64,000 nt of DNA from Desulfovibrio desulfuricans DSM 642 (GTDB taxonomy: Bacteria > Desulfobacterota > Desulfovibrionia > Desulfovibrionales > Desulfovibrionaceae), in NCBI RefSeq assembly GCF_000420465.1, contig NZ_ATUZ01000011.1:434001-498000 (forward strand), written 5' to 3'. The notes beneath the pieces are model-generated. The model was given only the letters and a program-made list of their open reading frames with translations, made no database searches and was not told the origin of the DNA. Position 1 is the stretch's first letter. Each line of letters opens with the position of its first letter. This document shows positions 42,152 through 51,600 of the stretch, in pieces. The position numbers were made by a program, and so were the translations under genes.

Positions 42152-43552
42152 ATGAAACAATATCCCCTCTGGGTCAGGGCGCTTCTGGCTTGCGGGCTTT
42201 CCCCGCAAAAAACCCTGCTTTGTCTTGCTGACCTTTTCACCATCCTCGGCACGGCCCTGGTGGTTTTTCTTGTGCGCGCCGCTTTTGGCGACGTGGATTT
42301 TTCACAGTATCGCGGGGCATTGCCCTTGTTGCTCATGGGGCCGGTGATGGCCGCCGGGCTTGGCCTTTATCAAAGCATAAGTCTGCCTCCGCACCGCGAG
42401 CTCAAAGCATTGTTCCAGCTCACAAGCCTCATGTACGGCATCATTCTGGCAGTGCTTTTCCTTTCAAAAGCAGGCGATACCTACTCCCGAATTGTCATTG
42501 CGGGCAGTTGGCTGGCTACGGTCTTTACGCTGCCGCTCATGCGCAGCTATTGCCGCCACCTGTTTATGCGCCGCCGCTGGTGGAGTAGACCGCTGATAAT
42601 TTTTGACAGCGGCAACGCCGGGCGTGACTTCTGGCGGTACCTCAAGCGCCGCCCCGAGCGCGGGCTGCACCCGGTAGCCATATATTCTTTGCCCACCAAT
42701 GAAGACGCCGTGCGCAAACTCTTCGCGGAAACGTCGCAGGCCAAGCCAAAGGCGATGGCCATGATTCTGCAAAAGGCGGATCAGGGGCAGAGCCTTGACT
42801 ATATTACCGAAGCCAGCCGTTATTTTGAGCGCATTCTTGTGGTGCCTTCCTTCAACGATGGCTTCCGCGCGCACTGGCTGACCCCGCGCGACCTTGGCAC
42901 TGCCGTGGGCTTGCAGGTACGGCAAAACCTGCGCGACAAGCGCCGCCTGCGGGTCAAAAGGTTTATGGATGTGCTGCTCTGCGCCCTTGGCGGCGTTGTG
43001 CTGCTGCCTCTTGGCTTGCTGCTGGCTCTGGCTATTCGCCTAGACAGCAAGGGCCCCGTATTTTATCGCCAGCGGCGTATTGGCCACGGGGGCCGCGAGA
43101 TCAGGATTTTCAAGTTTCGCACCATGGTGGACAAGGCCGATATGGTGCTCAGGGAAGTGCTTGAACACGATCCTGAATTGCGGGCGGAGTGGGAAAAAGA
43201 CCACAAGCTCAAGCATGATCCGCGCATAACCCGCGTGGGCCGCATTTTGCGCAAGGTCAGCCTTGATGAGCTGCCGCAACTGCTCAACGTGGTTATCGGC
43301 GATATGAGCCTTGTGGGGCCGCGCCCCATTGTGCAGAACGAAGTTCAAAAGTACGGCCCGGTGTATGAAGAATACTGCATGGTGCGCCCCGGCATTACCG
43401 GGCTGTGGCAGATTTCTGGCCGTAATAATACCACCTATGCCGAGCGCGTGGCCTTTGATCACTATTATATCAACAACTGGTCTGTCTGGATGGATCTGTG
43501 GATCCTGGCCAAAACGATTCCTGTGGTCATAACCGGGTATGGAGCATACTGA
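42152..43552 (+). CDS. wbaP: Undecaprenyl-phosphate sugar phosphotransferase, WbaP type
   Basis: The roughly 466-residue protein has four N-terminal membrane segments, a central Rossmann-like region and a C-terminal catalytic bacterial-sugar-transferase domain (RLRVKRFMDVLLCALGGVVLLP, then KGPVFYRQRRIGHGGREIRIFKFRTMV and KVSLDELPQLLNVVIGDMSLVGPRP). It transfers a sugar phosphate, commonly galactose-1-P, onto undecaprenyl phosphate to begin O-antigen or capsule synthesis. The start is uncertain between ATG 42152 and GTG 42080. Its stop overlaps the next gene's start by one base. Confidence 0.88.
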   Translation: MKQYPLWVRALLACGLSPQKTLLCLADLFTILGTALVVFLVRAAFGDVDFSQYRGALPLLLMGPVMAAGLGLYQSISLPPHRELKALFQLTSLMYGIILAVLFLSKAGDTYSRIVIAGSWLATVFTLPLMRSYCRHLFMRRRWWSRPLIIFDSGNAGRDFWRYLKRRPERGLHPVAIYSLPTNEDAVRKLFAETSQAKPKAMAMILQKADQGQSLDYITEASRYFERILVVPSFNDGFRAHWLTPRDLGTAVGLQVRQNLRDKRRLRVKRFMDVLLCALGGVVLLPLGLLLALAIRLDSKGPVFYRQRRIGHGGREIRIFKFRTMVDKADMVLREVLEHDPELRAEWEKDHKLKHDPRITRVGRILRKVSLDELPQLLNVVIGDMSLVGPRPIVQNEVQKYGPVYEEYCMVRPGITGLWQISGRNNTTYAERVAFDHYYINNWSVWMDLWILAKTIPVVITGYGAY

Positions 43553-44694
43553 TGGGAGAACGCGGCAACAGGCTTAACCGTTTGCTTGATCGTTATGCGG
43601 GCATTCCCCTGGCGGCATGCAGCGCGGTTGCGCGTCTGGGCAAAAAATCTGTGCCGGATGCCGCGCCGCAGCGCGTGGGTTTTATCTGTCTGGGGGCCAT
43701 TGGCGATCTGCTGCTGCTTTCAGCGCTGATCACCGCCCTGCGCGAGCGGCTGCCCAACGTGCATATTGCCCTGCTCGTGTCCCGCGCCAATGCCGCTACC
43801 GTCAGTCTGATCCCTGGTATTGACCAGTGCGCGTCTTTTGCGGTGACGGATGTTTCTGCCATGGTAGCATGGCTGCGCGAACAACGTCTCGATGCGCTCA
43901 TTGACAGCACGCAGTGGGCGCGGCTTGGGGCCATATTGAGCAACCTTTCCAACGCCCGAACCACAGTGGGCTTTGATACGGAAGGGCAGCACCGCGCCTT
44001 TGGCTATAGCTTCAAGGTGCCTCACCGCAATGACAGGCATGAGGTGGAAAATTTCATGGAGCTGGGCCGCGCCCTGTACCCGGATCTTCAGGGTGCGCCA
44101 CGCCTGCTTTTGCCGCAGTCTCCGCCGGATGATCTGCCCGCTGAACTTTGCGGCAGGCTGGAACCAGCAGGCGACATAGGCGATGCCTTGCCGCGGAGGG
44201 TTTTTCTGCACATGTGGCCCTCAGGCTCCAATGCCTGGCTCAAGGAGTGGCCTGCCGACAGTTGGGATGCTCTGGCCAGACTGCTGGGCAGCAAGGGGTT
44301 TGAGGTCTACCTGACCGGTGCGCCAGCCGATGCCCCGCGTAATGACGCTTTTTTGCGGGCGCATCCCCAATGTCCTGCGATTTCGCTTGCTGGCAGAACA
44401 TCACTTGCAGGCCTTGCCTGGCTGTTCAGCCGCGCCACGGCTGTAGTCTCCGTAAACACGGGCACCATGCATCTGGCAGCGCTTGCGGGCGCACCCACCG
44501 TGGGGCTGCATGGGCCGACCAATCCCTTGCGCTGGGGGCCGGTGGGGCGTCATGTGCGCGCACTTTTGCCGCACAAGGGGCCATACGCCTACCTCAACCT
44601 GGGCTTTGAATACCCACGGCCTCACACTTCCTGTCTTGACTCGCTGCCGGTGGAAGATGTGGTGGATGCCCTGCACAGCCTTTCGCTCTTTTAG
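43552..44694 (+). CDS. Glycosyltransferase family 9 (heptosyltransferase-like)
   Basis: A 380-residue GT9 enzyme of GT-B fold: the N-terminal VGFICLGAIGDLLLLSALITALRE, then VFLHMWPSGSNAWLKEWPADSWDALARLL and the C-terminal VSVNTGTMHLAALAGAPTVGLHGPTNPLRWGPVG nucleotide-sugar motif. It would add heptose or a related sugar to lipopolysaccharide core. Its ATG shares the TGATG overlap with wbaP, so the two are coupled. A perfect 13-bp hairpin follows. Confidence 0.9.
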   Translation: MGERGNRLNRLLDRYAGIPLAACSAVARLGKKSVPDAAPQRVGFICLGAIGDLLLLSALITALRERLPNVHIALLVSRANAATVSLIPGIDQCASFAVTDVSAMVAWLREQRLDALIDSTQWARLGAILSNLSNARTTVGFDTEGQHRAFGYSFKVPHRNDRHEVENFMELGRALYPDLQGAPRLLLPQSPPDDLPAELCGRLEPAGDIGDALPRRVFLHMWPSGSNAWLKEWPADSWDALARLLGSKGFEVYLTGAPADAPRNDAFLRAHPQCPAISLAGRTSLAGLAWLFSRATAVVSVNTGTMHLAALAGAPTVGLHGPTNPLRWGPVGRHVRALLPHKGPYAYLNLGFEYPRPHTSCLDSLPVEDVVDALHSLSLF

Positions 44695-44772
44695 GGCAAA
44701 TAGCAGTAAAAAAATTCCGTCGTGCGGTCTGCTTGTGGGCAGATGGCCTTGCGCCGGAGGGCAGAAATATGA

Positions 44773-44803
44773 AAGGGGAAGGGATTGTTGATCCCTTCCC
44801 CTT
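44773..44803. terminator. Bidirectional terminator between GT9 and fabZ
   Basis: AAGGGGAAGGGAT (44773-44785) pairs perfectly with ATCCCTTCCCCTT (44791-44803) around TGTTG, between convergent genes. Confidence 0.82.
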
Positions 44804-44829
44804 AAACATTGCGGCCAGCTTTTGTGGAA

Positions 44830-45297
44830 CTAGCTCTTGGGCCTGTCGCCGATGGCGGCGGTAATCTGAGCCTCTGCGGCAAGCTTGCCGTCCACAAAGG
44901 CGCGGGCTTCCATTTTGCAGAGCTTGAGCTTCATGCGCAGATTGCTGCATTCAAGGTCAAGCCTGTCGCCGGGAACCACCTGGCGGCGAAATTTTACGCC
45001 GTCAAGGCCGGTGAAGAGAAAGAGCTTGTCGTCAAGGCTGTCCATGCCGGAAACGGCCAGCAGGCCGCCTGTCTGGGCCAGAGCTTCCAGAATGAGCACG
45101 CCGGGCATGATGGGAGCACCGGGAAAATGCCCCTGAAAGAAAGGCTCGTTGAACGTAACATTTTTATAGGCCCGGATGTGCGAGCCTGCTACGCATTCCA
45201 CAACCCTGTCCACCAACAAAAAGGGGTAGCGGTGCGGCAGCAGGCGCAAAATGCGCTGTATGTCCATGCCCGTATTCTGGGGGGCGGTATCCTGCAT
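44830..45297 (-). CDS. fabZ: 3-hydroxyacyl-ACP dehydratase FabZ
   Basis: A 155-residue hot-dog fold enzyme with LLPHRYPFLLVDRV and the catalytic GHFPGAPIMPGVLILEALAQ (His57, Glu71). It dehydrates beta-hydroxyacyl-ACP in fatty acid synthesis and serves acyl supply for lipid A. AGGAGG precedes the ATG at 45297; a 22-codon longer frame is rejected because it reads through the terminator upstream. In many bacteria it follows skp in the envelope operon, as here, but a terminator intervenes. Confidence 0.96.
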   Translation of the reverse strand: MQDTAPQNTGMDIQRILRLLPHRYPFLLVDRVVECVAGSHIRAYKNVTFNEPFFQGHFPGAPIMPGVLILEALAQTGGLLAVSGMDSLDDKLFLFTGLDGVKFRRQVVPGDRLDLECSNLRMKLKLCKMEARAFVDGKLAAEAQITAAIGDRPKS

Positions 45298-45342
45298 GGG
45301 GGCCTCCTGATGAGTTGTTCTTATCCGCCCGTTGGCGGCATG

Positions 45343-45379
45343 AAAAAAGGCCTCTCGCCCCATCCGGGTTGAGAGGCCT
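45343..45379 (-). terminator. Intrinsic terminator between skp and fabZ
   Basis: On the minus strand AGGCCTCTC and GAGAGGCCT form the stem and six T follow. It ends or attenuates skp transcription before fabZ. Confidence 0.8.
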
Positions 45380-45400
45380 GAGAATTAACGGCTGAGGGCT

Positions 45401-45946
45401 TTATTTTTTGCCGCTCTTTTCGTTGGCTTTTTCTTTGTAGATCTTGTTCACTTCGGCCAGCACGTCCTGGGTCAGATCCATGGACTGGTCGGCGTACAGC
45501 ACGCCACCGGCGGTTACGTCCACCACAAAGTTGAAGCCTTTGGCGCGGGCAACTTCATAGGTGGCGCTGAAGACCAGGGTAACCATATCCTGGCGAAGCT
45601 TCACTTCTTCCTGTTCGACCTTGCGCAGGAAGTTACGGGTCTTCTGATCCAGATCCTGCTTGGAACGGATGAAGTCCAGCTTTTTTTCTTCGCTGGCCTT
45701 GGGGTTTTTCAGAGCATCGGCCTTTTTCTTCAGCGCTTCGCCCTGTTTTTCAAGTTCGTTACGTTCAGTGCCGAACTTGCTTTCCATTGTTGTTTTGGCG
45801 GCCTGGGCAGGGACGCTCTGCGTCGCCACGGTCTGCATGTCAACAACACCGATCTTGGCTGCGGGTACGGCGCCGCCGTCTGCAGCATAGACTTGCCCGG
45901 CAAGCAACAAGCCAACCGCAACAGCCGTCATCAAAACCTTGCGCAT
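45401..45946 (-). CDS. skp: OmpH/Skp-type periplasmic chaperone
   Basis: A 181-residue precursor with a signal peptide (cleavage near VYA-A, about residue 22) and an OmpH-like body: KIGVVDMQTVATQSVPAQAA, a long charged coiled coil (KFGTERNELEKQGEALKKKADALKNP), and the FVVDVTAGGVLYADQSMDLTQDVL end. It chaperones outer-membrane proteins to BamA. GGAG precedes the ATG at 45946; the longer frame upstream is noncoding. Confidence 0.93.
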   Translation of the reverse strand: MRKVLMTAVAVGLLLAGQVYAADGGAVPAAKIGVVDMQTVATQSVPAQAAKTTMESKFGTERNELEKQGEALKKKADALKNPKASEEKKLDFIRSKQDLDQKTRNFLRKVEQEEVKLRQDMVTLVFSATYEVARAKGFNFVVDVTAGGVLYADQSMDLTQDVLAEVNKIYKEKANEKSGKK

Positions 45947-46107
45947 GAAAGTTCTCCTTCCCCAATGCTGATTTGTTATGTCGTCCTTGCGGAACTGGGA
46001 TGACCCGCGCGCCGTAAGAGAAGATGCCACTGCTGTTTGCAACTGTTCAATACACTTGGCAAAACAGCTATAATTATCAGACGCGCCCAAAGGAACAGTC
46101 ATTTGCT

Positions 46108-46136
46108 ATGATACAGGCCGGGGACACGTAGTTGAA
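46108..46136 (-). promoter_or_regulatory. Possible skp promoter
   Basis: TTCAAC (46131-46136) and TATCAT (46108-46113) on the minus strand are 17 bases apart, about 165 bases before skp, in the gap after the amidase gene. Confidence 0.4.
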
Positions 46137-46146
46137 ATTACTCGCC

Positions 46147-48630
46147 TCACATAGCACCAGCGCCTTCTTGCGTCAAGGAATTCTGGACAGTCCTGCGCTT
46201 AAGAAGCTTGTCCTTGTAAGCAAGAATGCCCTCGGCAAGCCCCTCGGCCAGGGTCATGCGGTATTTGGGCGTAAGAAGCCTTGCTGCTTCTTCCCTGTTG
46301 GTGCAATAACCAATTTCCACAAGTACTGCGGGCATTTGTGCGCCAAGCAGAACAATAAATGGCGCAGATTTGATGCCATTATCCTTTGTATCATACTGTC
46401 GGCGCTTCAAACGGAACTGTGAAAGCCGCTGAATATCTTGCGCCAGATGGCGTGATTCGTCCACCCTTGCATTGAGCATGACATCGGCGAGCATTTTCTG
46501 CATATCGCCGAGCCGGTGGTCGCCGTCGGCATTTTCAAGGGTGGCAAGGCGCGCGGCCTCAGGATTGCTGGCAATATCGAGGTAGTACGTTTCAAAGCCC
46601 TGCACCGAAGGATCATCATTGGCGTTGACGTGGATCGAAACAAACAGATCCGCTCCGGCGGCGTTGGCCATGGTGGTGCGTTCACGCAGCGAAATATGCT
46701 TATCCGCAGTGCGGCTGTAAACAACCTCCAGGCCATTGGCCTCAAGCAGTCTGCCCAGGGTCAGGGCCAAGTCAAGGGATACGATGCGTTCCAGCACTCC
46801 GTTGTGATTGGTGCCTGGGTCGCGCCCGCCGTGACCGGCATCAATAAATACCGTGCGTACCGTCAGGCCGAGCTGGCGGGCCATATCGCGCACCAGGCGC
46901 GGCGAGGGCGGGGTTGCAGGCTGTGTGCCGCTGGCGTCGGCCACTGTTGCCTGATTTTCCGCCGTGGGTTGCGCATCGGCAAATCCGGCTTTTGCATTGC
47001 TGACCGGCGGCAACTGCGTGCTGCCGCCCGCCACCCGCAGGATAATGCGGCAGGGGTTGGTTTCTGTACGGGCATCAAAGCGGCGCGCATCCTGAAAATT
47101 GAACTGGAGCACGGTTTCGCCGCCCTTGCTGTCGCTGACGCTCATTCCCTTGAAAAGGCTGCCCCGGATGTTCACACCCTTGCGAATATCCTTTTCCACA
47201 GAGGCATTTTCCAGGGCGACATGCAGGGATGCCTGATCAGCCCTGTTTTTGCCTTTTGCGCTGCTTGTGTTCAACTTTGCCGTGTAACGGGCAGGGGCGC
47301 TCAGCTCAAGAACAATCTCCACGCTGTTTTTGCTCAGCGAATTCCACGAAAGGGACTGAACCACCGGGCGGGTAACCTGCGGCGCATTGCCAGCCTTGCT
47401 GGCAGTTGCTGCAGGAGCGCCTGTGAGGCGGTTGCGCAGGGTTTGCGCCTCCGCCACCATATCGCCGCCGGAATACAGGGCCATGATGGCGTCAAGCAGT
47501 TCCAGAGCTTCCGAGGTCTGGTTCAGGCGGTCAGCCTCAATGGACGCGGCGCGGAGCAGCGAGTCGTCAGCCAGGGCGCTCTTGGGAAACTCCTGCGCAA
47601 GCTTGAGATAGAGGTCGCGCGCCTGTCGATATTCATCTGCAAGATGCGAGCAGTCTGAAAGGGCCTCCTGACTGGCAGCAGCGCGGAACAGCGCACCGGG
47701 AGAAATGGCCCAGTCTTTACGGCTGGTATAGATGCGCAAAAATTCAGTGGTCAGTTCTTCCCAGGGCTGACGCCAGCACGACCGGACTTTGTCGGCGCGC
47801 AGGGCATCCATTTTCGCTTTGGCTTCGCGATAACGGGGCAAAAGTTCCACTTGCGGCAGGGGCTGCAAGGCCGAGGCCTTGGCAAGCTGGCCTGCCGTCG
47901 TATCGGTGTTGCCAGCTGTGGAAGATGCGGCTGTACTGGGGGCAGAAGACCCCTTTGCTGGAACTGCTTCGTCCTTGGGTTCCTTGCCATCGGTGCTGGA
48001 AACCTGACGCGCCTCTGGGGCGGTGCGCCCATTGGCAGCAGCCTGAAGCGTCTTTTCCAGCGCCTGGGCCTCCTGGATCATATCGCCCCTGGGGTACTGG
48101 GCTTTGATGCGCTCAAGCAGTGCCTGTGCGCCCTTGTCGTCTTTAAGCCACGCGGCGCGCAGCTTGGCAGCACGAAAAAGTGCGTCATCGGCAAGCCGGC
48201 TGTCGGCATGGCGTTGGGCGACAGCTTCATAACACTCGATGGCCTTGCGGGCATCAGCCTTGGCGAACGAGCGTCGGGCCAGCTCCTCCAGGCTTTCCGC
48301 AGCGCGGAACAGGGCCGCAGGGCGGTTGGGCCAGCCCGGATCAGCATCATAGATGGCGCGGAACTCCGCAGCCAGATTTTCCCACGGTTCACGCTGGCCT
48401 GAACGCTTTTCATCCTGCCGCAGGGTTTCAATATTTGCCTTGGCAAGATCGTAGCGCTTGCCCGTTGGCGGCAAGGAAGTATAGCCGGAGTCGTAAAAGC
48501 AGACGACCATCAGGCACAGGGCAACCAGAAAGGCCAGAGGCGGAACAAGTCTGCGCATCTGGTTGTTGCCAGTTGGTTCGGAAGCCTTGGGCTGGGCTTT
48601 TTTTCCGGCCACGGTTTTTCCTTTTGCCAT
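46147..48630 (-). CDS. TPR-containing N-acetylmuramoyl-L-alanine amidase (AmiC-like)
   Basis: The 827-residue protein has an N-terminal membrane anchor (about 27-46), two helical TPR-like blocks, an AMIN-like region (about 415-520) and a C-terminal Amidase_3 domain from about 590. Zinc ligands are His600, Glu614 and His667, with catalytic Glu772 in VEIGY. It cleaves the peptide stem from glycan, as in daughter-cell separation. The two blocks share a repeat: REPWENLAAEFRAIYDAD and RQPWEELTTEFLRIYTSR each precede an ALFRAA segment, so the module was duplicated. No SD is evident at the ATG. It lies between bamA and skp. Confidence 0.9.
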   Translation of the reverse strand: MAKGKTVAGKKAQPKASEPTGNNQMRRLVPPLAFLVALCLMVVCFYDSGYTSLPPTGKRYDLAKANIETLRQDEKRSGQREPWENLAAEFRAIYDADPGWPNRPAALFRAAESLEELARRSFAKADARKAIECYEAVAQRHADSRLADDALFRAAKLRAAWLKDDKGAQALLERIKAQYPRGDMIQEAQALEKTLQAAANGRTAPEARQVSSTDGKEPKDEAVPAKGSSAPSTAASSTAGNTDTTAGQLAKASALQPLPQVELLPRYREAKAKMDALRADKVRSCWRQPWEELTTEFLRIYTSRKDWAISPGALFRAAASQEALSDCSHLADEYRQARDLYLKLAQEFPKSALADDSLLRAASIEADRLNQTSEALELLDAIMALYSGGDMVAEAQTLRNRLTGAPAATASKAGNAPQVTRPVVQSLSWNSLSKNSVEIVLELSAPARYTAKLNTSSAKGKNRADQASLHVALENASVEKDIRKGVNIRGSLFKGMSVSDSKGGETVLQFNFQDARRFDARTETNPCRIILRVAGGSTQLPPVSNAKAGFADAQPTAENQATVADASGTQPATPPSPRLVRDMARQLGLTVRTVFIDAGHGGRDPGTNHNGVLERIVSLDLALTLGRLLEANGLEVVYSRTADKHISLRERTTMANAAGADLFVSIHVNANDDPSVQGFETYYLDIASNPEAARLATLENADGDHRLGDMQKMLADVMLNARVDESRHLAQDIQRLSQFRLKRRQYDTKDNGIKSAPFIVLLGAQMPAVLVEIGYCTNREEAARLLTPKYRMTLAEGLAEGILAYKDKLLKRRTVQNSLTQEGAGAM

Positions 48631-48682
48631 GATGGTGTCGGTAATTTGACTTTTAAAGTTTTGCCTGCGTTATTGTAAGCAT

Positions 48683-48711
48683 ATTGTATGCCAGCGGCGC
48701 GAAGATGGCAA
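48683..48711 (-). promoter_or_regulatory. Promoter of the amidase gene
   Basis: On the minus strand TTGCCA (48706-48711) and TACAAT (48683-48688) are 17 bases apart, about 50 bases before the start codon. Confidence 0.6.
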
Positions 48712-48753
48712 AACTCCTTTTTTGTGGGCTGATAAGCGTTGGCATGGGCATGG

Positions 48754-48800
48754 AAAAAAGCAGCGCGCCGGATACACAGAAAACTGTGCCTCCGGCGCGC
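48754..48800 (-). terminator. Intrinsic terminator after bamA
   Basis: GCGCGCCGGA (48763-48772) pairs with TCCGGCGCGC (48791-48800), with an inner CACAG/CTGTG pair and a T6 run on the minus strand. Confidence 0.9.
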
Positions 48801-48834
48801 CGAATCTTAGCCGCAACAGCGGCAGAAGTGAGGG

Positions 48835-51600
48835 CTAGAAGAACTGGCCCATGCTGAATTCTATGCGGCCGGATTCACGTTCCTTATCGTAGTCCTGAAC
48901 CAGCGGAACACCATAGGCGATACGCAGATCGCCCATGGGCGAACGCCAGCGCAGTTCAAGGCCCGTGGAGCAGACAATGTATTTGTTGAGGTCGTTGCCC
49001 ATGGTCTTGCTGTCGATGTTGTAACCGGCATCGAAGAAGGGAACCAGAGCAAGGCCCAGCTCTTTCTGGAAGGTCCAGATGTATTCAACGTTGGCAATAC
49101 CCATGCGGTCGCCGCCGATCTGGTCGCCGTTGTACTTGTAGTCGCGGGGCGAGAGGTCGGAGAAGGAGTAACCGCGAATGGTATCCATGCCGCCAACCCA
49201 GAAGCGTTCAAACACCGGGACGTTGGAGTTGGTATTCTGGTACACGCCGCCCAACCGGCCACGCAAGTGGACGGTATTCTGCGGGTTAAAGGACCAGAAG
49301 CCCTGCCAGTCGGCCACAGTCTTGATAAAGTTGTCTGTGCCGCCGAGGCCGCCACCGCCGTATTCAGCCCACAGGCGGGCAATGGTACCCTTGGTGGGCC
49401 GTTCCTTGGAGTCCGTGGTGTCGCGCAGGATGCGGCCAGAAACGGCGCTTGTCCAGTTGGTGCCCTTGTAGTCGCGAATGTAGGGAGAGGCGTCGTCGTC
49501 CACATCGTAAAGAACATAGCGTTCCAGACGATAACCGCCGCCTATGCTGGTGTATTCACCGATGGGATACGACAGACGAATGGTGTCGCCGACGGTGTCC
49601 TTGGTAAAGTTGTCCCAGTAATCGTGCGTGTAGTACAGGTCGTTGCCGACAGAAAGATCAGTATCGTACAGGCGCGGGTTGGTGAAGGACAGCACGCCCG
49701 ACGTACGGCGCCAGGAGAAGAAGCCCTGCAACTGCAACCAGTAGCCGCGGCCAAAGAGGTTGCGCTCCATGATGGAGGCGGTGACGCCCACGCTGTAGTA
49801 GCTGGAGTAGCCCACGCCGCCCATGATGGCGCCGGTATTGGTTTCCTTGACCTTGACCTTGAGGTCAACTTCGTCTTCGTTTTCCGTGGGGATCAGTTCC
49901 ATATCCACGGCTGAGAAGAAGTGCAGACGGTTCAGACGTTCGTTGGAGCGGCGCAGTTTGGCGCCTTCGTACATGTCGCCGTCACCCAGGCGCATTTCGC
50001 GCAGAATGACGTTGTCGCGGGTTTTGGTATTGCCCTCGACAGACAGACGGCGAATGAAGACCTTCTGTTTTTTGTTGATCACATAGCCCACGTCCACCTG
50101 GTCGCTGCCGTCATCGGCCTTGACGACCTTGGTGTCCACTTCGGCGAAAGCATAGCCGTAATCGGAATAGTAGTCGGTCAGACGTTTGGAGTCTTCCTGC
50201 ATGACCGTGAGGGAGAAGTACTTGTCGGACTTTTTCCAGTCGTCCATCTGCACGACTTCAAGCATCTTGTCTTCGCTGTCGATAACATCGCCCGCAAAGA
50301 CCACATCGCGCACGGTGTAGCGGGGGCCTTCGTGCACGTTGAATGTGATGTAGATGCCGTCATCTCGGTATTCAACGGTAGGCGCAGCCACCTGAATGTC
50401 CACGTAGCCTTCGTTAAGGCCAAAGGCGGCAATAGCGTTGGTGTCGCGCTCCAGGTATTCATCCTTGAGCACGCCGGTACCCGTCAGCCACGAGAAAATG
50501 CCGCGCGTCTTGAGGGCCATGTATTTGTCAAGATCGCCGCGATTGAGCTTGTTGAGGCCTTCAATCTTGACGTCCCTGATATAAAGCTTGTTGCCTTCGG
50601 TAACGCTGATCACCAGCACTGCGCCGCGGCCACCCTGACGGTCTTCAAGACGGTAGGTGACCTTGGCAAGGTAAAAGCCTTCCTTGTGGTACAGTTCGCT
50701 GATTTTCTGGAGGTCGTCCGAAAGCACCTGTTCGTTCAGAACACTGCCGCTCTTGGTGCCCATGGCCGCAAGCACGTCGTCCTTGCTGACTTTGTCCGAA
50801 CCGTCAACAACGATGTTGTCGATGCGCGGTTTTTCAACCACGGTGAACACAAGCACGTTGCCTTCAAGTGTGGCCTGCACATCGCTGAAGTAGCCCATAT
50901 CCCATATGCGCTTCACTTCCTCGTTGATGGCCGTGGCGTCCGGGCTGTCGCCCTTGCGGATGGTGAGGCGCATGAGCACTGTATCGGGGTCAAGCACCTT
51001 CATGCCGCGTACCTGCACATCGGCAAGCCCGCCGTGGGCAGAGGTGGGGGCGTTCATGGGAACAAGAGTCGCCGGCGCATCGCTCTTTTGGGGCGCTGCC
51101 TCGGCGGCTGTGCCGGGATTGGAAATTTCGGCCACGCGTTTGGCCAGCACAGCGGCGCACTCGTTCAGCGAGGTCAGCGAGTTACGCTCAAATCCGGCGG
51201 GAACGGCTTCGCCCTCATAGACAGGCACAATGCGCGTGTCCATGGAAAAACCCTGACCAAGCTGGTTGAACTTGCCGTAAATAACCATGCGCGCTCCAGC
51301 CTTGCGGCCAAGTTCGCGTGCGGTGGCAAGGTCAATGGATTCACCGCTGTTGCGCTGCAAAACGCGGGCGGTTTCCATGGGAACAGTGCGCATGCCGTTC
51401 TGCTTGAGCTGATCGGCAATCGCCTGAGGTACATCCTGCGAGGCGTTGGGCATTTCCGGCCCGGCGTTCACCTGAAAGGGCAGAACAAGCACAAGGGCCC
51501 CTTCTGCCGCTACGGCTCCACCCGGAAGCGCCAGGGTGGCGCAGGCCAGCACGGCAAGGCACAGGGCTTTGCACAGTACGTTATTCAAAAATCTTTTCAT
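48835..51600 (-). CDS. bamA: Outer-membrane assembly factor BamA with an extra N-terminal domain
   Basis: At 921 residues it is longer than E. coli BamA (about 810). After a signal peptide (1-32), residues about 34-160 form an additional alpha/beta domain (ALVLVLPFQVNA, IADQLKQNGMRTVP, ARELGRKAGARMVIYGKFNQLG) resembling TolB/CsgG-like N-terminal domains. Five POTRA domains follow (about 193-560), then the Omp85 barrel with RGY-type IRGYSF motif in loop 6 and a final FF. It inserts beta-barrel proteins. The start overlaps the lolD stop by 20 bases, so lolC-lolD-bamA are one operon. Confidence 0.95.
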   Translation of the reverse strand: MKRFLNNVLCKALCLAVLACATLALPGGAVAAEGALVLVLPFQVNAGPEMPNASQDVPQAIADQLKQNGMRTVPMETARVLQRNSGESIDLATARELGRKAGARMVIYGKFNQLGQGFSMDTRIVPVYEGEAVPAGFERNSLTSLNECAAVLAKRVAEISNPGTAAEAAPQKSDAPATLVPMNAPTSAHGGLADVQVRGMKVLDPDTVLMRLTIRKGDSPDATAINEEVKRIWDMGYFSDVQATLEGNVLVFTVVEKPRIDNIVVDGSDKVSKDDVLAAMGTKSGSVLNEQVLSDDLQKISELYHKEGFYLAKVTYRLEDRQGGRGAVLVISVTEGNKLYIRDVKIEGLNKLNRGDLDKYMALKTRGIFSWLTGTGVLKDEYLERDTNAIAAFGLNEGYVDIQVAAPTVEYRDDGIYITFNVHEGPRYTVRDVVFAGDVIDSEDKMLEVVQMDDWKKSDKYFSLTVMQEDSKRLTDYYSDYGYAFAEVDTKVVKADDGSDQVDVGYVINKKQKVFIRRLSVEGNTKTRDNVILREMRLGDGDMYEGAKLRRSNERLNRLHFFSAVDMELIPTENEDEVDLKVKVKETNTGAIMGGVGYSSYYSVGVTASIMERNLFGRGYWLQLQGFFSWRRTSGVLSFTNPRLYDTDLSVGNDLYYTHDYWDNFTKDTVGDTIRLSYPIGEYTSIGGGYRLERYVLYDVDDDASPYIRDYKGTNWTSAVSGRILRDTTDSKERPTKGTIARLWAEYGGGGLGGTDNFIKTVADWQGFWSFNPQNTVHLRGRLGGVYQNTNSNVPVFERFWVGGMDTIRGYSFSDLSPRDYKYNGDQIGGDRMGIANVEYIWTFQKELGLALVPFFDAGYNIDSKTMGNDLNKYIVCSTGLELRWRSPMGDLRIAYGVPLVQDYDKERESGRIEFSMGQFF

